Positions 1 to 6,538 of a stretch of DNA of 15,997 bases are shown in pieces (the first letter of the stretch is position 1; every line of letters starts with the position of its first letter). The notes under the pieces were generated by a model. That model did not search any database and had not been told where the DNA came from. It worked only from the letters and a program-made list of their open reading frames with translations. The stretch lies in contig JAHFVB010000024.1 in the NCBI GenBank assembly GCA_023264755.1, positions 1 through 15,997 of the forward strand. The letters run 5' to 3'. Source of the DNA: Mycobacterium sp. Its GTDB lineage: Bacteria; Actinomycetota; Actinomycetes; Mycobacteriales; Mycobacteriaceae. The position numbers were made by a program, and so were the translations under genes.

Positions 1-1
1 C

Positions 2-1015
2 GGCGGATCTGGTGATGCCGTGCACGACACCGCGATCACTCCCGACGCAGGGTCGACGAACCCCTTCCTCGTCGGGGCCGACCGCAACGCCGCGGCCCGG
101 TCTTACACCCTGCACATCGTGCCCGGCGCGGTCCCCGCGTCGGGGCGGGCGCCCAACACGCTCTACGGCGGCGAGGGGCTGCTCGCCGAACACCTCGTCA
201 CGGTCGTCTACCGGATCTACGACGTCGACGCCGCGGCCGATCAGGCTTCGGGCGGGAGCCTGCCCACCGTCGCGACGGTCGACGGATCGGGCACGGTCAC
301 CGGCGTGTGCTCCGACAACCGCGGCGGAGTCACCCCCGGTGCCTCGTTCGCCTCGGTACCCGACGGAACCGACCGCACGGTGGGAGCCGTCGGCACCAAT
401 CCGCCGTCCTGGCAGAAGTTCGTCAACACCGCCACCACCTACTCGCAGCTCCTGCACAACGATCTCCTCGGGGACGCGCTGTATGACCGGGTGAGTGGCG
501 CGACGTCGTCCGGTGCGGCCGGCGGGTTGGGCGCCAACGTCGACAACCAGTACGTCTCGACCTTGGTCAACCCGAATTACGGCAAGGTGCTCGCGCTGAC
601 CGCTGCGATGCCCACCCACCCCGACACCTACCAGGGCCAGAGCCCCATGGGCAGCGGGCAGGTGCGCTACTGGTCGATGTGCAGCGAGATCCTGGCCACC
701 ACGCAGGCCGTGCAATGTCTGCCGGATCACGCCGTTCCGGTACGCAACGACGGCACCTTCACCGTCGTGGTCTCGGCGCCGCAGGATCGCCCGGCCAACG
801 CCACCCCGGAGTGCGGGGTGGCGTGGCTGCCGATGAGCACCGTGCCGGGCACCGTGCTGCTGATGCGCAACATGCTCGCCGATCCGTCGTTCGCGCAGAG
901 CATCGGCAAGTCCGAGCTCAACCACGAGGCGGACACCATGGGCGCGTATTACCCTCGCGGCCAATACTTCACGGATGCCGCCTCCTTTGCCGCCACGGGC
1001 TGCCACAGTCACTGA
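2..1015 (+). CDS. Hypothetical protein, 5'-truncated by the window edge
   Basis: The frame is open from base 2 to a TGA at 1013-1015 (337 codons visible). The first in-frame ATG/GTG candidate (GTG at 20) is probably not the true start, because coding-like sequence (GGSGDAVHDTAITPDAGSTNP) continues upstream of it without a stop. Visible features are many Gly/Ser/Asn/Asp residues, an RYWSMC segment near residue 220, several cysteines (possible disulfides) and a His-containing C-terminus ending GCHSH. I do not recognise a named domain. Composition and cysteines suggest an exported protein, but the N-terminus that would carry a signal peptide lies outside the window. It runs convergently into the minus-strand gene ending at 1041. 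Function is unknown; the call rests on frame length and consistent codon use. Confidence 0.75.
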   Translation, partial: GGSGDAVHDTAITPDAGSTNPFLVGADRNAAARSYTLHIVPGAVPASGRAPNTLYGGEGLLAEHLVTVVYRIYDVDAAADQASGGSLPTVATVDGSGTVTGVCSDNRGGVTPGASFASVPDGTDRTVGAVGTNPPSWQKFVNTATTYSQLLHNDLLGDALYDRVSGATSSGAAGGLGANVDNQYVSTLVNPNYGKVLALTAAMPTHPDTYQGQSPMGSGQVRYWSMCSEILATTQAVQCLPDHAVPVRNDGTFTVVVSAPQDRPANATPECGVAWLPMSTVPGTVLLMRNMLADPSFAQSIGKSELNHEADTMGAYYPRGQYFTDAASFAATGCHSH

Positions 1016-1022
1016 CTCGCGA

Positions 1023-1073
1023 GGTGAGCCGGCCCCGGGCCTAGCGCTGCGCGGAGCTGCAGGCCGGCTCACC
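1023..1073. terminator. Candidate bidirectional terminator (12-bp inverted repeat)
   Basis: GGTGAGCCGGCC at 1023-1034 is perfectly complementary to GGCCGGCTCACC at 1062-1073, with a 27-base spacer. It lies between two convergent genes. The right arm is inside the last codons of the minus-strand gene, whose stop is at 1041-1043, so part of the stem is protein-coding. There is no T-run, which is common for mycobacterial terminators. The loop is long, so function as a terminator is inferred from position and symmetry only. Confidence 0.45.
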
Positions 1074-2315
1074 GGGGAAGGGCTCGAACCCGAGTCGGCA
1101 CGCGACGGCGGCGACCCCCGTCATCCGCGCTACCGCGTCCGGCAGCTGCAACGCCGGGATCACCCCGTTGTCCAGGACCGACGCCTTGAGCGCCTGCGCC
1201 TGGGGACTGAGCACGCCGCGGGCCTGCGCGAAGGCCACCAACTCGTCGTAGACCAGCGAGAGCGCCGCTTCGGTGGTCCGGTCGGCCGAATCGAGTTGCG
1301 CGAAGGGAACACCGGTCTCGTAGAGGTGACGCAACGCGTGCAAGCCCTGGTCACACTCAGGATTGTCGAAGTCCTCGCGGAAGCGTCCGTCGCCGTGCGC
1401 GGGGATCACGATTTGCGCAGCGTCGGTGCACCGGTGATGCGACACGCGGTCGGCCAACACGTGCAGGTAGATGCCCACCCGGGCGTCCGCGGAGCGTTGC
1501 GCTCCACCGACCCAGGCATCGAACTGATCGGAGCGCACCTTCCCGGAGATGACCTGCAGCCCCGTCGACGTCACGAAGGGAATCGAGGCAGGGGCCTTCA
1601 GCGCGAGCGCACCCCGGATGGGGACGGGGTTGGAACCGCCGAAACACGAGTCGCCGGTGGCGATGTCGCCGGCCGCGGACGGTGTGGTGAAGCCTCCGGC
1701 GCACAGCGGAGCGGCGCTGCCGGGGCCGGCCATCGCCCAGCGCCGAAGGTGGGCCAGCAGGATCTCGTGCTGAGCGTCGCGGGGGTTGGGGTGCAGCCCG
1801 TCGGGCGTTTGATTCGGCTGATCCTTGAACGTGGCGACGAAGTGGAACAGCAGCCCTCCGGTGTCGAAGTTCGTCCTGACCAAGCCGCCGACGTCACTCG
1901 TGGTCAACGCCGCGCTGTTGGGTACCGGCTTGCCGTCGATCCCCTTCGGAGCGAAGCTGCCCAGATCGGTGGCCTCGTCGTAGGCGGCGATCCAGTAGGC
2001 GTCGTCGGCCGAGAAGCCCACTGCGCGCGCCGCGAGGTACGTCGAGTCGGCGTGAATCAGGCTGCGGCCGCTGCCCGGTCGGGCCGCGGCCTCGGTGAGG
2101 GCGGCCAGCGCTGCCGTCCGGCAGGCCGGACCCGTCGGTTCCTTCAGCGGACAGCTCTTGGGCAGGGACCCACACGACTGCGCGGGGGCTCCGGTCACCG
2201 TGTAGCAGACGTCTTCGGCGAATGCGCCTGCTCTGGCCGGTGAACCGGCTACCAGGCCACCGAACATGGTCACTACGACGGCCAGCACCGGAAGCGCGCG
2301 CCTCACAGTGCGCAC
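1041..2315 (-). CDS. Secreted protein with phospholipase C/nuclease-like HxxxDxxxH motif
   Basis: I chose the GTG at 2315 (424 aa) because it begins a classical signal peptide: Arg residues at 2-6, a hydrophobic stretch at 7-24 and an AxA cleavage site near residue 29 (SPARA|GAF). The frame stays open up to an ATG at 2414, but that start would lie inside the TAGAACGA repeat cluster. The mature part has paired cysteines (37, 48, 55, 65), an early H88-A-D90 followed by an Asp-rich helix (DDAYWIAAYDEATD), and H285-x3-D289-x3-H293 in the segment IYLHVLADRVSHHRC. This spacing of His/Asp in helices is like zinc-dependent phospholipase C/P1-nuclease folds and related unknown-function families. That assignment is my inference from the pattern. 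It is divergent from the TetR gene, with which it shares the repeat-rich region at 2397-2440. GTG at 2306 is an alternative start. Confidence 0.7.
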   Translation of the reverse strand: MRTVRRALPVLAVVVTMFGGLVAGSPARAGAFAEDVCYTVTGAPAQSCGSLPKSCPLKEPTGPACRTAALAALTEAAARPGSGRSLIHADSTYLAARAVGFSADDAYWIAAYDEATDLGSFAPKGIDGKPVPNSAALTTSDVGGLVRTNFDTGGLLFHFVATFKDQPNQTPDGLHPNPRDAQHEILLAHLRRWAMAGPGSAAPLCAGGFTTPSAAGDIATGDSCFGGSNPVPIRGALALKAPASIPFVTSTGLQVISGKVRSDQFDAWVGGAQRSADARVGIYLHVLADRVSHHRCTDAAQIVIPAHGDGRFREDFDNPECDQGLHALRHLYETGVPFAQLDSADRTTEAALSLVYDELVAFAQARGVLSPQAQALKASVLDNGVIPALQLPDAVARMTGVAAVACRLGFEPFPGEPACSSAQR

Positions 2316-2396
2316 ACCACCTGCAGCCCAACCAGATTCCGTTGCAGACACCCACAGCTCCACTTCATCGGTGGCGCCGCTCCGAGCAGCACCGTA

Positions 2397-2440
2397 ATAG
2401 AACGACGATAGCATTTCGTTCTAGTCGCTATAGAACGACG
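2397..2440. promoter_or_regulatory. Operator-like cluster: three TAGAACGA half-sites
   Basis: An exact 11-bp direct repeat ATAGAACGACG occurs at 2397-2407 and 2430-2440 (33-bp period, about three helical turns). Between them lies an inverted copy, TCGTTCTA, at 2416-2423. The middle and right copies form a palindrome with 8-bp arms and a 7-bp spacer. The cluster is AT-richer than its surroundings and sits in the 233-bp gap between the divergent secreted-protein and TetR genes. A TANNNT-type -10 candidate for the minus-strand gene (TATCGT) overlaps it. It is likely a binding site for a dimeric regulator, with the adjacent TetR protein the first candidate. Confidence 0.6.
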
Positions 2441-2477
2441 CGCTCGGCGGTGTGCTACGGCCGGCTGCTGCCACTGC

Positions 2478-2483
2478 TAACGT
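2478..2483 (+). promoter_or_regulatory. Candidate extended -10 element for the TetR transcript
   Basis: TGCTAACGT carries a TANNNT -10 hexamer (TAACGT) with an upstream TG, seven bases before an ATG at 2491. This is the spacing expected of a mycobacterial leaderless transcript. No convincing -35 was identified. It is a motif match only. Confidence 0.3.
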
Positions 2484-2490
2484 CGGGGAC

Positions 2491-2556
2491 ATGCAGGTCC
2501 GGTACGGCAGCGCTCGGCAGCTCGCACCCCCCGACGGGCGCTCGACGCATGGCTGA
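2491..2556 (+). CDS. Possible leaderless small ORF (21 aa) overlapping the TetR start
   Basis: ATG at 2491 opens 21 codons (starting MQVRYGSARQ) and ends with TGA at 2554-2556, overlapping the TetR ATG at 2549 by eight bases in another frame. It starts seven bases after the TAACGT -10 candidate, so a leaderless mRNA could begin on this ATG. The TetR start has no clear Shine-Dalgarno, so re-initiation after this ORF would be a way to translate it. The peptide itself shows no recognisable motif. It may be chance. Confidence 0.25.
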   Translation: MQVRYGSARQLAPPDGRSTHG

Positions 2557-3202
2557 ACCAGCCCCGGAGCGCTCGCCGAAGTACTACGACATCGTGACCG
2601 CAGCCCAGGAGTTGTTCGGCGAGGTCGGCTACGACAAGACCGGAGTGCGCGAGATCGCCGAGCGAGCCCACATTGCGTTGGGCACGCTCTACGCCCAGTT
2701 CCCCGACGGCAAGATCGAGGTACTCAGCGCGGCGATGGCCGAGCGGGTGGCCCGGCTGACTGCCGACATCGCCGGGGGTGACGTCGACGATCCCCTCGAG
2801 GCCTTCCTGGACAAGGTCCGGCGGCTCAACGGCGAGCTCGTGCGGGACCCGTTCCTGCGCAGAGTCTTTTTGGAACAGGGGCACGTCAACGAGCCGAGGC
2901 TGCGCGAGCGCGGACGCGAACTCGTCGACAACTTCGGAGCCATGGCGGTCGGGGAACTCGACCGCTTGATCGAGCGCGGCTACGCGCGCTGCGACGACCC
3001 CCAGGCCGTTGCCGTGCTGATGCGCACCACGACCATCGGCTGGATCAACGCAAACGCCTCCGGCACGGCCACCGTCTCCCACGAGCGGTTGCTCGACGTG
3101 CTCATCGCTGCCGTCCGGGCCCTGATCCGGCCGCCCGAGCCGCCGCCCACCGGCCCCGCCAAACGGCGACCCACGGCGACGGGCAAGCGCCGCCCCCGCT
3201 GA
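2549..3202 (+). CDS. TetR/AcrR-family transcriptional regulator
   Basis: This is a 217-aa protein, a usual TetR length. Residues about 8-55 form the DNA-binding domain: YYDIVTAAQELFGEVGYDKT, then the helix-turn-helix around TGVREIAERAHIALGTLYAQF. The position normally written as F-x-SKEEL is FPDGKIEVL here. The rest is the helical ligand-binding domain with no identifiable ligand. The C-terminus is an unusual Pro- and Arg/Lys-rich tail (PPEPPPTGPAKRRPTATGKR). Start choice: ATG at 2549 gives a normal TetR N-terminus; longer in-frame extensions have no family resemblance. It is 124 bp upstream of, and codirectional with, the reductase-desaturase genes, resembling the link between DesT (TetR family) and a desaturase-reductase pair in Pseudomonas. 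Regulation of that operon and/or of the divergent gene is inferred. Confidence 0.88.
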   Translation: MAEPAPERSPKYYDIVTAAQELFGEVGYDKTGVREIAERAHIALGTLYAQFPDGKIEVLSAAMAERVARLTADIAGGDVDDPLEAFLDKVRRLNGELVRDPFLRRVFLEQGHVNEPRLRERGRELVDNFGAMAVGELDRLIERGYARCDDPQAVAVLMRTTTIGWINANASGTATVSHERLLDVLIAAVRALIRPPEPPPTGPAKRRPTATGKRRPR

Positions 3203-3270
3203 CCCCGCGGGTCGACGTCGGAACAAGACTTCGAAACAGAGTGTGTGAACCCCGGCACCGTTGGGTAGTC

Positions 3271-3288
3271 GGTGTACATGTGTTCACC
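3271..3288. promoter_or_regulatory. Near-palindromic operator candidate before the desaturase operon
   Basis: GGTGTACATGTGTTCACC pairs at 7 of 9 positions around its centre (arms of the form GGTGnACA / TGTnCACC). It lies 38 bases upstream of the reductase ATG at 3327, in the gap downstream of the TetR gene. A second GTGAAC half-site is at 3245-3250. Size, symmetry and position fit a TetR-family operator overlapping a promoter. It does not resemble the TAGAACGA motif at 2397-2440, so two regulators or two specificities may be involved. Confidence 0.5.
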
Positions 3289-3326
3289 AGAATCCCAGTT
3301 CAGGCGCACCTGGCAGGGGGTGCGCG

Positions 3327-4460
3327 ATGGCGCTCAACCTGCGTGACCTCACCCGGTGGAGCGAAGCACCCGCCAAGGACGTGGAAACGGCGTCCACCCC
3401 GAAGGTCAACCTGCTGCGCGGGCTCGCCGCCCGGGCGACCACCCCGCTCCTACCCGACGACTACCTCAAACTGCTCAATCCGCTGTGGTCTGCGCGGGAA
3501 CTGCGCGGCGAGGTCGTGGACGTGCAGAAGGAGACCGAAGACTCCGCCACGGTCACGATCAAGCCAGGCTGGGGGTTCTCCGGCGACTACCAGCCCGGCC
3601 AGTACGTCGGCATCGGACTGCGCGTCGACGGGCGATGGCACTGGCGGTCGTACTCGTTGACCTCGGTGCCCCGCCGCGACAAGAAGCACATCTCGATCAC
3701 CGTCAAGGCCACGCCGGAGGGCTTCCTGTCCACGCACCTGGTGAACGGGGTCAAATCCGGAACGATCGTTCGCCTGGCCGCCCCGAAGGGCGACTTCGCG
3801 CTGCCCGACCCGCCGCCGGCCAAGCTGCTGCTCATCACCGCGGGCAGCGGCATCACCCCCGTCATCGCCATGCTGCGGGCACTCAAACAACGCGGCCAGC
3901 GCGCCGACATCGTGCACCTGCACTCCGCCCCGGCCCCGCACGACGTGATCTTCCACGACGAACTCCGTCAACTCGGCGAAGACGACGACGGCTATCGGCT
4001 ACACCTCCAGCTCACCAACGACATGGGCCACCTCGACTTCGCGACCGAACTCGACGGACTGGTCCCGGACTGGACGGAACGGCCCACCTGGGCGTGCGGC
4101 CCGCCGGCGATGCTCGACGCCGTCGAGCAGGTCTGGAAGGACGCCGACGCCGCCGAGCAGCTGCACCTGGAGCGATTCGTCATCGCGCGCACCGACAAGG
4201 GCGGGGAAGGCGGCACCGTGAGATTCGCAGTATCCGACAAGACCATCGAAGTCGACGGCGCCACTTCGCTTTTGGAGGCCGGGGAGCGAGTGGGCATCCA
4301 AATGCCGTTCGGATGCCGGATAGGCATCTGCCAAACCTGCGTCCTGCCCTTGGAATCGGGTCACGTGCGCGACTTCCGATCCGGTACCGAACACGGCGAA
4401 GGAGACCGAATCCAAACCTGCATCTCGGCCGTATCCGGCGAGTGCACCATCAACGTCTAG
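3327..4460 (+). CDS. Ferredoxin-type oxidoreductase (Rv3230c-like), desaturase electron donor
   Basis: The 377-aa protein has the layout of a ferredoxin-NADP reductase with a C-terminal plant-type ferredoxin. The FAD domain carries R107-S-Y-S. The NAD(P)H domain has the loop GSGITP at 173-178 and C257-G-P. The [2Fe-2S] domain has C330-x4-C335-x2-C338 with the fourth ligand at C365. M. tuberculosis Rv3230c, of about the same length, is known to transfer NADPH electrons to DesA3, and the gene order here (reductase then desaturase) is the same. Start choice: ATG at 3327 follows a purine run (AGGGGG, 3315-3320) at six bases; the upstream ATG at 3261 would add 22 atypical residues and lie inside the promoter region. 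Its stop overlaps the AGGAGG that serves the desaturase, so the two are translated as a unit. Confidence 0.9.
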   Translation: MALNLRDLTRWSEAPAKDVETASTPKVNLLRGLAARATTPLLPDDYLKLLNPLWSARELRGEVVDVQKETEDSATVTIKPGWGFSGDYQPGQYVGIGLRVDGRWHWRSYSLTSVPRRDKKHISITVKATPEGFLSTHLVNGVKSGTIVRLAAPKGDFALPDPPPAKLLLITAGSGITPVIAMLRALKQRGQRADIVHLHSAPAPHDVIFHDELRQLGEDDDGYRLHLQLTNDMGHLDFATELDGLVPDWTERPTWACGPPAMLDAVEQVWKDADAAEQLHLERFVIARTDKGGEGGTVRFAVSDKTIEVDGATSLLEAGERVGIQMPFGCRIGICQTCVLPLESGHVRDFRSGTEHGEGDRIQTCISAVSGECTINV

Positions 4461-4468
4461 GAGGCGAC

Positions 4469-5707
4469 ATGGCCATCAGCGACATCAAGGAATACGCCCA
4501 CCTCACTGCCGAGGACGTCGAAGCGCTCGGACGCGAACTCGACGCGATCCGGACCGACGTCGAGGAGTCCCGCGGCGAGCGAGACGCCCGCTACATCCGC
4601 CGCGCCATCCAACTCCAGCGCGGACTGGCGGCCGGCGGCCGAATCGCATTGTTCGCCAGTAGAAACAAGCTCGCCTGGACGGCCGGTACCGGCATGCTCG
4701 CGACCGCGAAGATCATCGAGAACATGGAACTCGGACACAACATCACCCACGGACAGTGGGACTGGATGAACGATCCCGAGATTCACTCCACCGAGTGGGA
4801 GTGGGACACCACCGCGCCCACGGTGCACTGGAAGAAGTCACACAACTTCATCCACCACAAGTACACCAACGTCGTCGGGCTGGACGACGACATCGGCTAC
4901 GGCATCATGCGGCTCACCCGCGACCAACGCTGGCAACGCTGGATGATCGGCAACCCGATCTACAACCTGCTGCTCGGCACGCTGTTCGAATGGGGCGTCG
5001 CCGCACACGGCTTGGAGACCACCCGATACCGCAAGGGCGAGAAGTCGAAGGGCGAAGTACTCAAGGACCTGCGGATCATCGGCAAGAAGGTGGGCAAGCA
5101 GGTGGGCAAGGACTACCTCGTCTTCCCGGCCTTGACCGGACGGGCCTGGAAGCACACCCTCGGCGCCAACGCGGTAGCCAACCTGATCCGCAACTACTGG
5201 GCCTACATGGTGATCTTCTGCGGGCACTTCCCCGACGGCGCCGAGAAGTTCACGGCCAAGGAATACGAAACCGAGACACACGCCGAGTGGTACTTGCGAC
5301 AGATGTTGGGCTCGGCCAATTTCCACGCCGGCCCGCTGATGGCGTTCATGAGCGGCAACCTCTGCTACCAGATCGAACACCACCTGTTCCCGGACCTGCC
5401 GAGCAACCGGTACGCCGAAATCAGTGAGCGGGTCCGGGCACTGTGCGACAAATACGACCTGCCGTACACGACGGGCCCCTTCCTGCGTCAGTATGCGCAG
5501 TCGTTCTGGACGATCCTGAAACTGGCCCTGCCGGACCGCTTCCTGGTGGCCACGTCCGACGATGCCCCCGAGACGAACTCGGAACTGAAGTTCCGCATTC
5601 GCGAGGGCGTCCGCGAGGCGTTCGGCGTCGACCCCGCGACCGGAAGGCGGCGCGGCCTGCGCACGGCACTGCGCCGACTCGAAGCCAGCGGAGCCCAGGC
5701 GGCCTAA
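4469..5707 (+). CDS. desA3: DesA3-like membrane acyl-CoA desaturase
   Basis: The 412-aa protein has the three histidine boxes of membrane-bound di-iron desaturases: H90-x3-H94 (GHNITHGQWDWM), H125-x3-H129-H130 (HNFIHHKYTN) and Q301-x2-H304-H305 (QIEHHLFPDLPSNR). Segments such as VEESRGERDARYIRR, KIIENME.GHN and CGHFPDGAEKFT match what I know of mycobacterial DesA3, the stearoyl-CoA delta-9 desaturase that makes oleate and is linked to the drug isoxyl. Hydrophobic stretches around 70-90, 162-180 and 231-252 fit an integral membrane protein. AGGAGG at 4459-4464, overlapping the reductase stop codon, sets the start; the gap is only 8 bp. Mycobacteria can carry several DesA3 paralogues, so substrate and regiospecificity are not proven, and the symbol marks the family. 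Confidence 0.9.
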   Translation: MAISDIKEYAHLTAEDVEALGRELDAIRTDVEESRGERDARYIRRAIQLQRGLAAGGRIALFASRNKLAWTAGTGMLATAKIIENMELGHNITHGQWDWMNDPEIHSTEWEWDTTAPTVHWKKSHNFIHHKYTNVVGLDDDIGYGIMRLTRDQRWQRWMIGNPIYNLLLGTLFEWGVAAHGLETTRYRKGEKSKGEVLKDLRIIGKKVGKQVGKDYLVFPALTGRAWKHTLGANAVANLIRNYWAYMVIFCGHFPDGAEKFTAKEYETETHAEWYLRQMLGSANFHAGPLMAFMSGNLCYQIEHHLFPDLPSNRYAEISERVRALCDKYDLPYTTGPFLRQYAQSFWTILKLALPDRFLVATSDDAPETNSELKFRIREGVREAFGVDPATGRRRGLRTALRRLEASGAQAA

Positions 5708-5743
5708 TGAGCCCGGGCGCCCTGCTGTGGCAGGCTGCCCAAC

Positions 5744-6532
5744 ATGGTGCGTTGGTCAGCGGTCGTCGTCGCGCTCGTCGCGCTCGTCGTCGTCTCGTTC
5801 GTCGTCGTCTCGTTCGTCGTCGGTCCCGGCTCGGCCCAGGCCGATCCCAACGCACTCTGGGACATCGTCAACGACCGCTGCGTGCCCGACCAGGAGCAGC
5901 ACGGCGATCCCGCGCCGTGTACCGAAGTCGACCTCGCCGCGGGTCGGGAGCAGGGCAGCGCCGTACTCAAGGACCTCGTCGGCCCCAACCAGTTCCTGCT
6001 GATCCCGACCGGGCGGATCACCGGCATCGAAAGCGCGCAGCTGCTGGCCCCCGACGCCGCGAACTACTTCGCGGCGGCGTGGCGGGCGCGCTCCTTCGTC
6101 GACGAGCGCGCGGGTTGGACGCTGCCGCGCGATTGGGTAAGCCTGGCGATCAACTCCGAGGACGCCCGCACCCAGGATCAACTGCACATCCACGTCGACT
6201 GCCTGCGCCGCGACGTATACGACGCATTGACGACCCACGCCTCCGCCGTGGGCCCCGCCTGGGCGCCGTTTCCGACACCGCTGGTCGGACACCGGTATAG
6301 CGCGATCGCGCTGAAAGGCGAAGACCTGGAGGCGAACCCGTTCCAACTGCTCGCCGACGGAATCCCCGGGGCGCGGTCCGACATGGGGGCCTGGACGCTG
6401 GTCGTGGTGGGCACCTACGGGCGTGACGGTCAACCCGGCTTCCTCGTGCTCGCCGACCACGTGGACCTGGCCGCCGGCGACACCGCGGGCGGAGAGGCCC
6501 TCCAAGACCACGCCGCGTGCCCGCAAAAGTAG
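5744..6532 (+). CDS. cdh: CDP-diacylglycerol pyrophosphatase
   Basis: The 262-aa protein matches the Cdh family throughout: LWDIVNDRCVPDQEQHGDPAPC at about 38-59, GPNQFLLIPTGRITGIES at 80-97, then SLAINSEDARTQDQLHIHVDC with the HIT-like histidines H148 and H150. Cdh hydrolyses CDP-diacylglycerol to phosphatidate and CMP; E. coli Cdh and M. tuberculosis Rv2289 are relatives. Residues 5-26 are a very hydrophobic Val-rich segment ending in an AQA|D signal-peptidase-like site near 33, so the catalytic domain should lie outside the membrane. It starts 36 bp after the desaturase stop on the same strand, probably cotranscribed. No strong Shine-Dalgarno precedes ATG 5744; GTG at 5747 is possible. The signal segment is encoded by tandem repeats. 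Confidence 0.9.
   Translation: MVRWSAVVVALVALVVVSFVVVSFVVGPGSAQADPNALWDIVNDRCVPDQEQHGDPAPCTEVDLAAGREQGSAVLKDLVGPNQFLLIPTGRITGIESAQLLAPDAANYFAAAWRARSFVDERAGWTLPRDWVSLAINSEDARTQDQLHIHVDCLRRDVYDALTTHASAVGPAWAPFPTPLVGHRYSAIALKGEDLEANPFQLLADGIPGARSDMGAWTLVVVGTYGRDGQPGFLVLADHVDLAAGDTAGGEALQDHAACPQK
5771..5822 (+). repeat. Tandem repeats inside the cdh signal-peptide codons
   Basis: GCGCTCGTC occurs twice head-to-tail (5771-5779, 5780-5788). GTCGTCGTCTCGTTC then occurs twice (5786-5800, 5801-5815), followed by a partial third copy (GTCGTCG, 5816-5822). All units are in frame (9 or 15 bp) and encode Ala-Leu-Val and Val-Val-Val-Ser-Phe repeats. Unit gain or loss would change the length of the membrane segment by three or five residues without a frameshift. 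Confidence 0.8.
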
Positions 6533-6538
6533 CCCGGC

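Noticed and set aside
975..2243. A 422-codon plus-strand frame opposite the secreted hydrolase-like gene
   Set aside because: Shadow frame; the minus strand has a signal peptide, cysteine pairs and a metal-ligand pattern.
2397..2440. KstR (cholesterol regulon) operator
   Set aside because: The TAGAAC/GTTCTA halves are KstR-like, but KstR sites have them two bases apart; here the spacings are 14 bp inward or 7 bp outward.
3356..4468. In-frame upstream extension of the desaturase through the whole reductase gene (possible fusion)
   Set aside because: The extension is Arg/Pro-rich nonsense in the wrong frame of a clearly conserved reductase; AGGAGG at 4459-4464 marks the true desaturase start.
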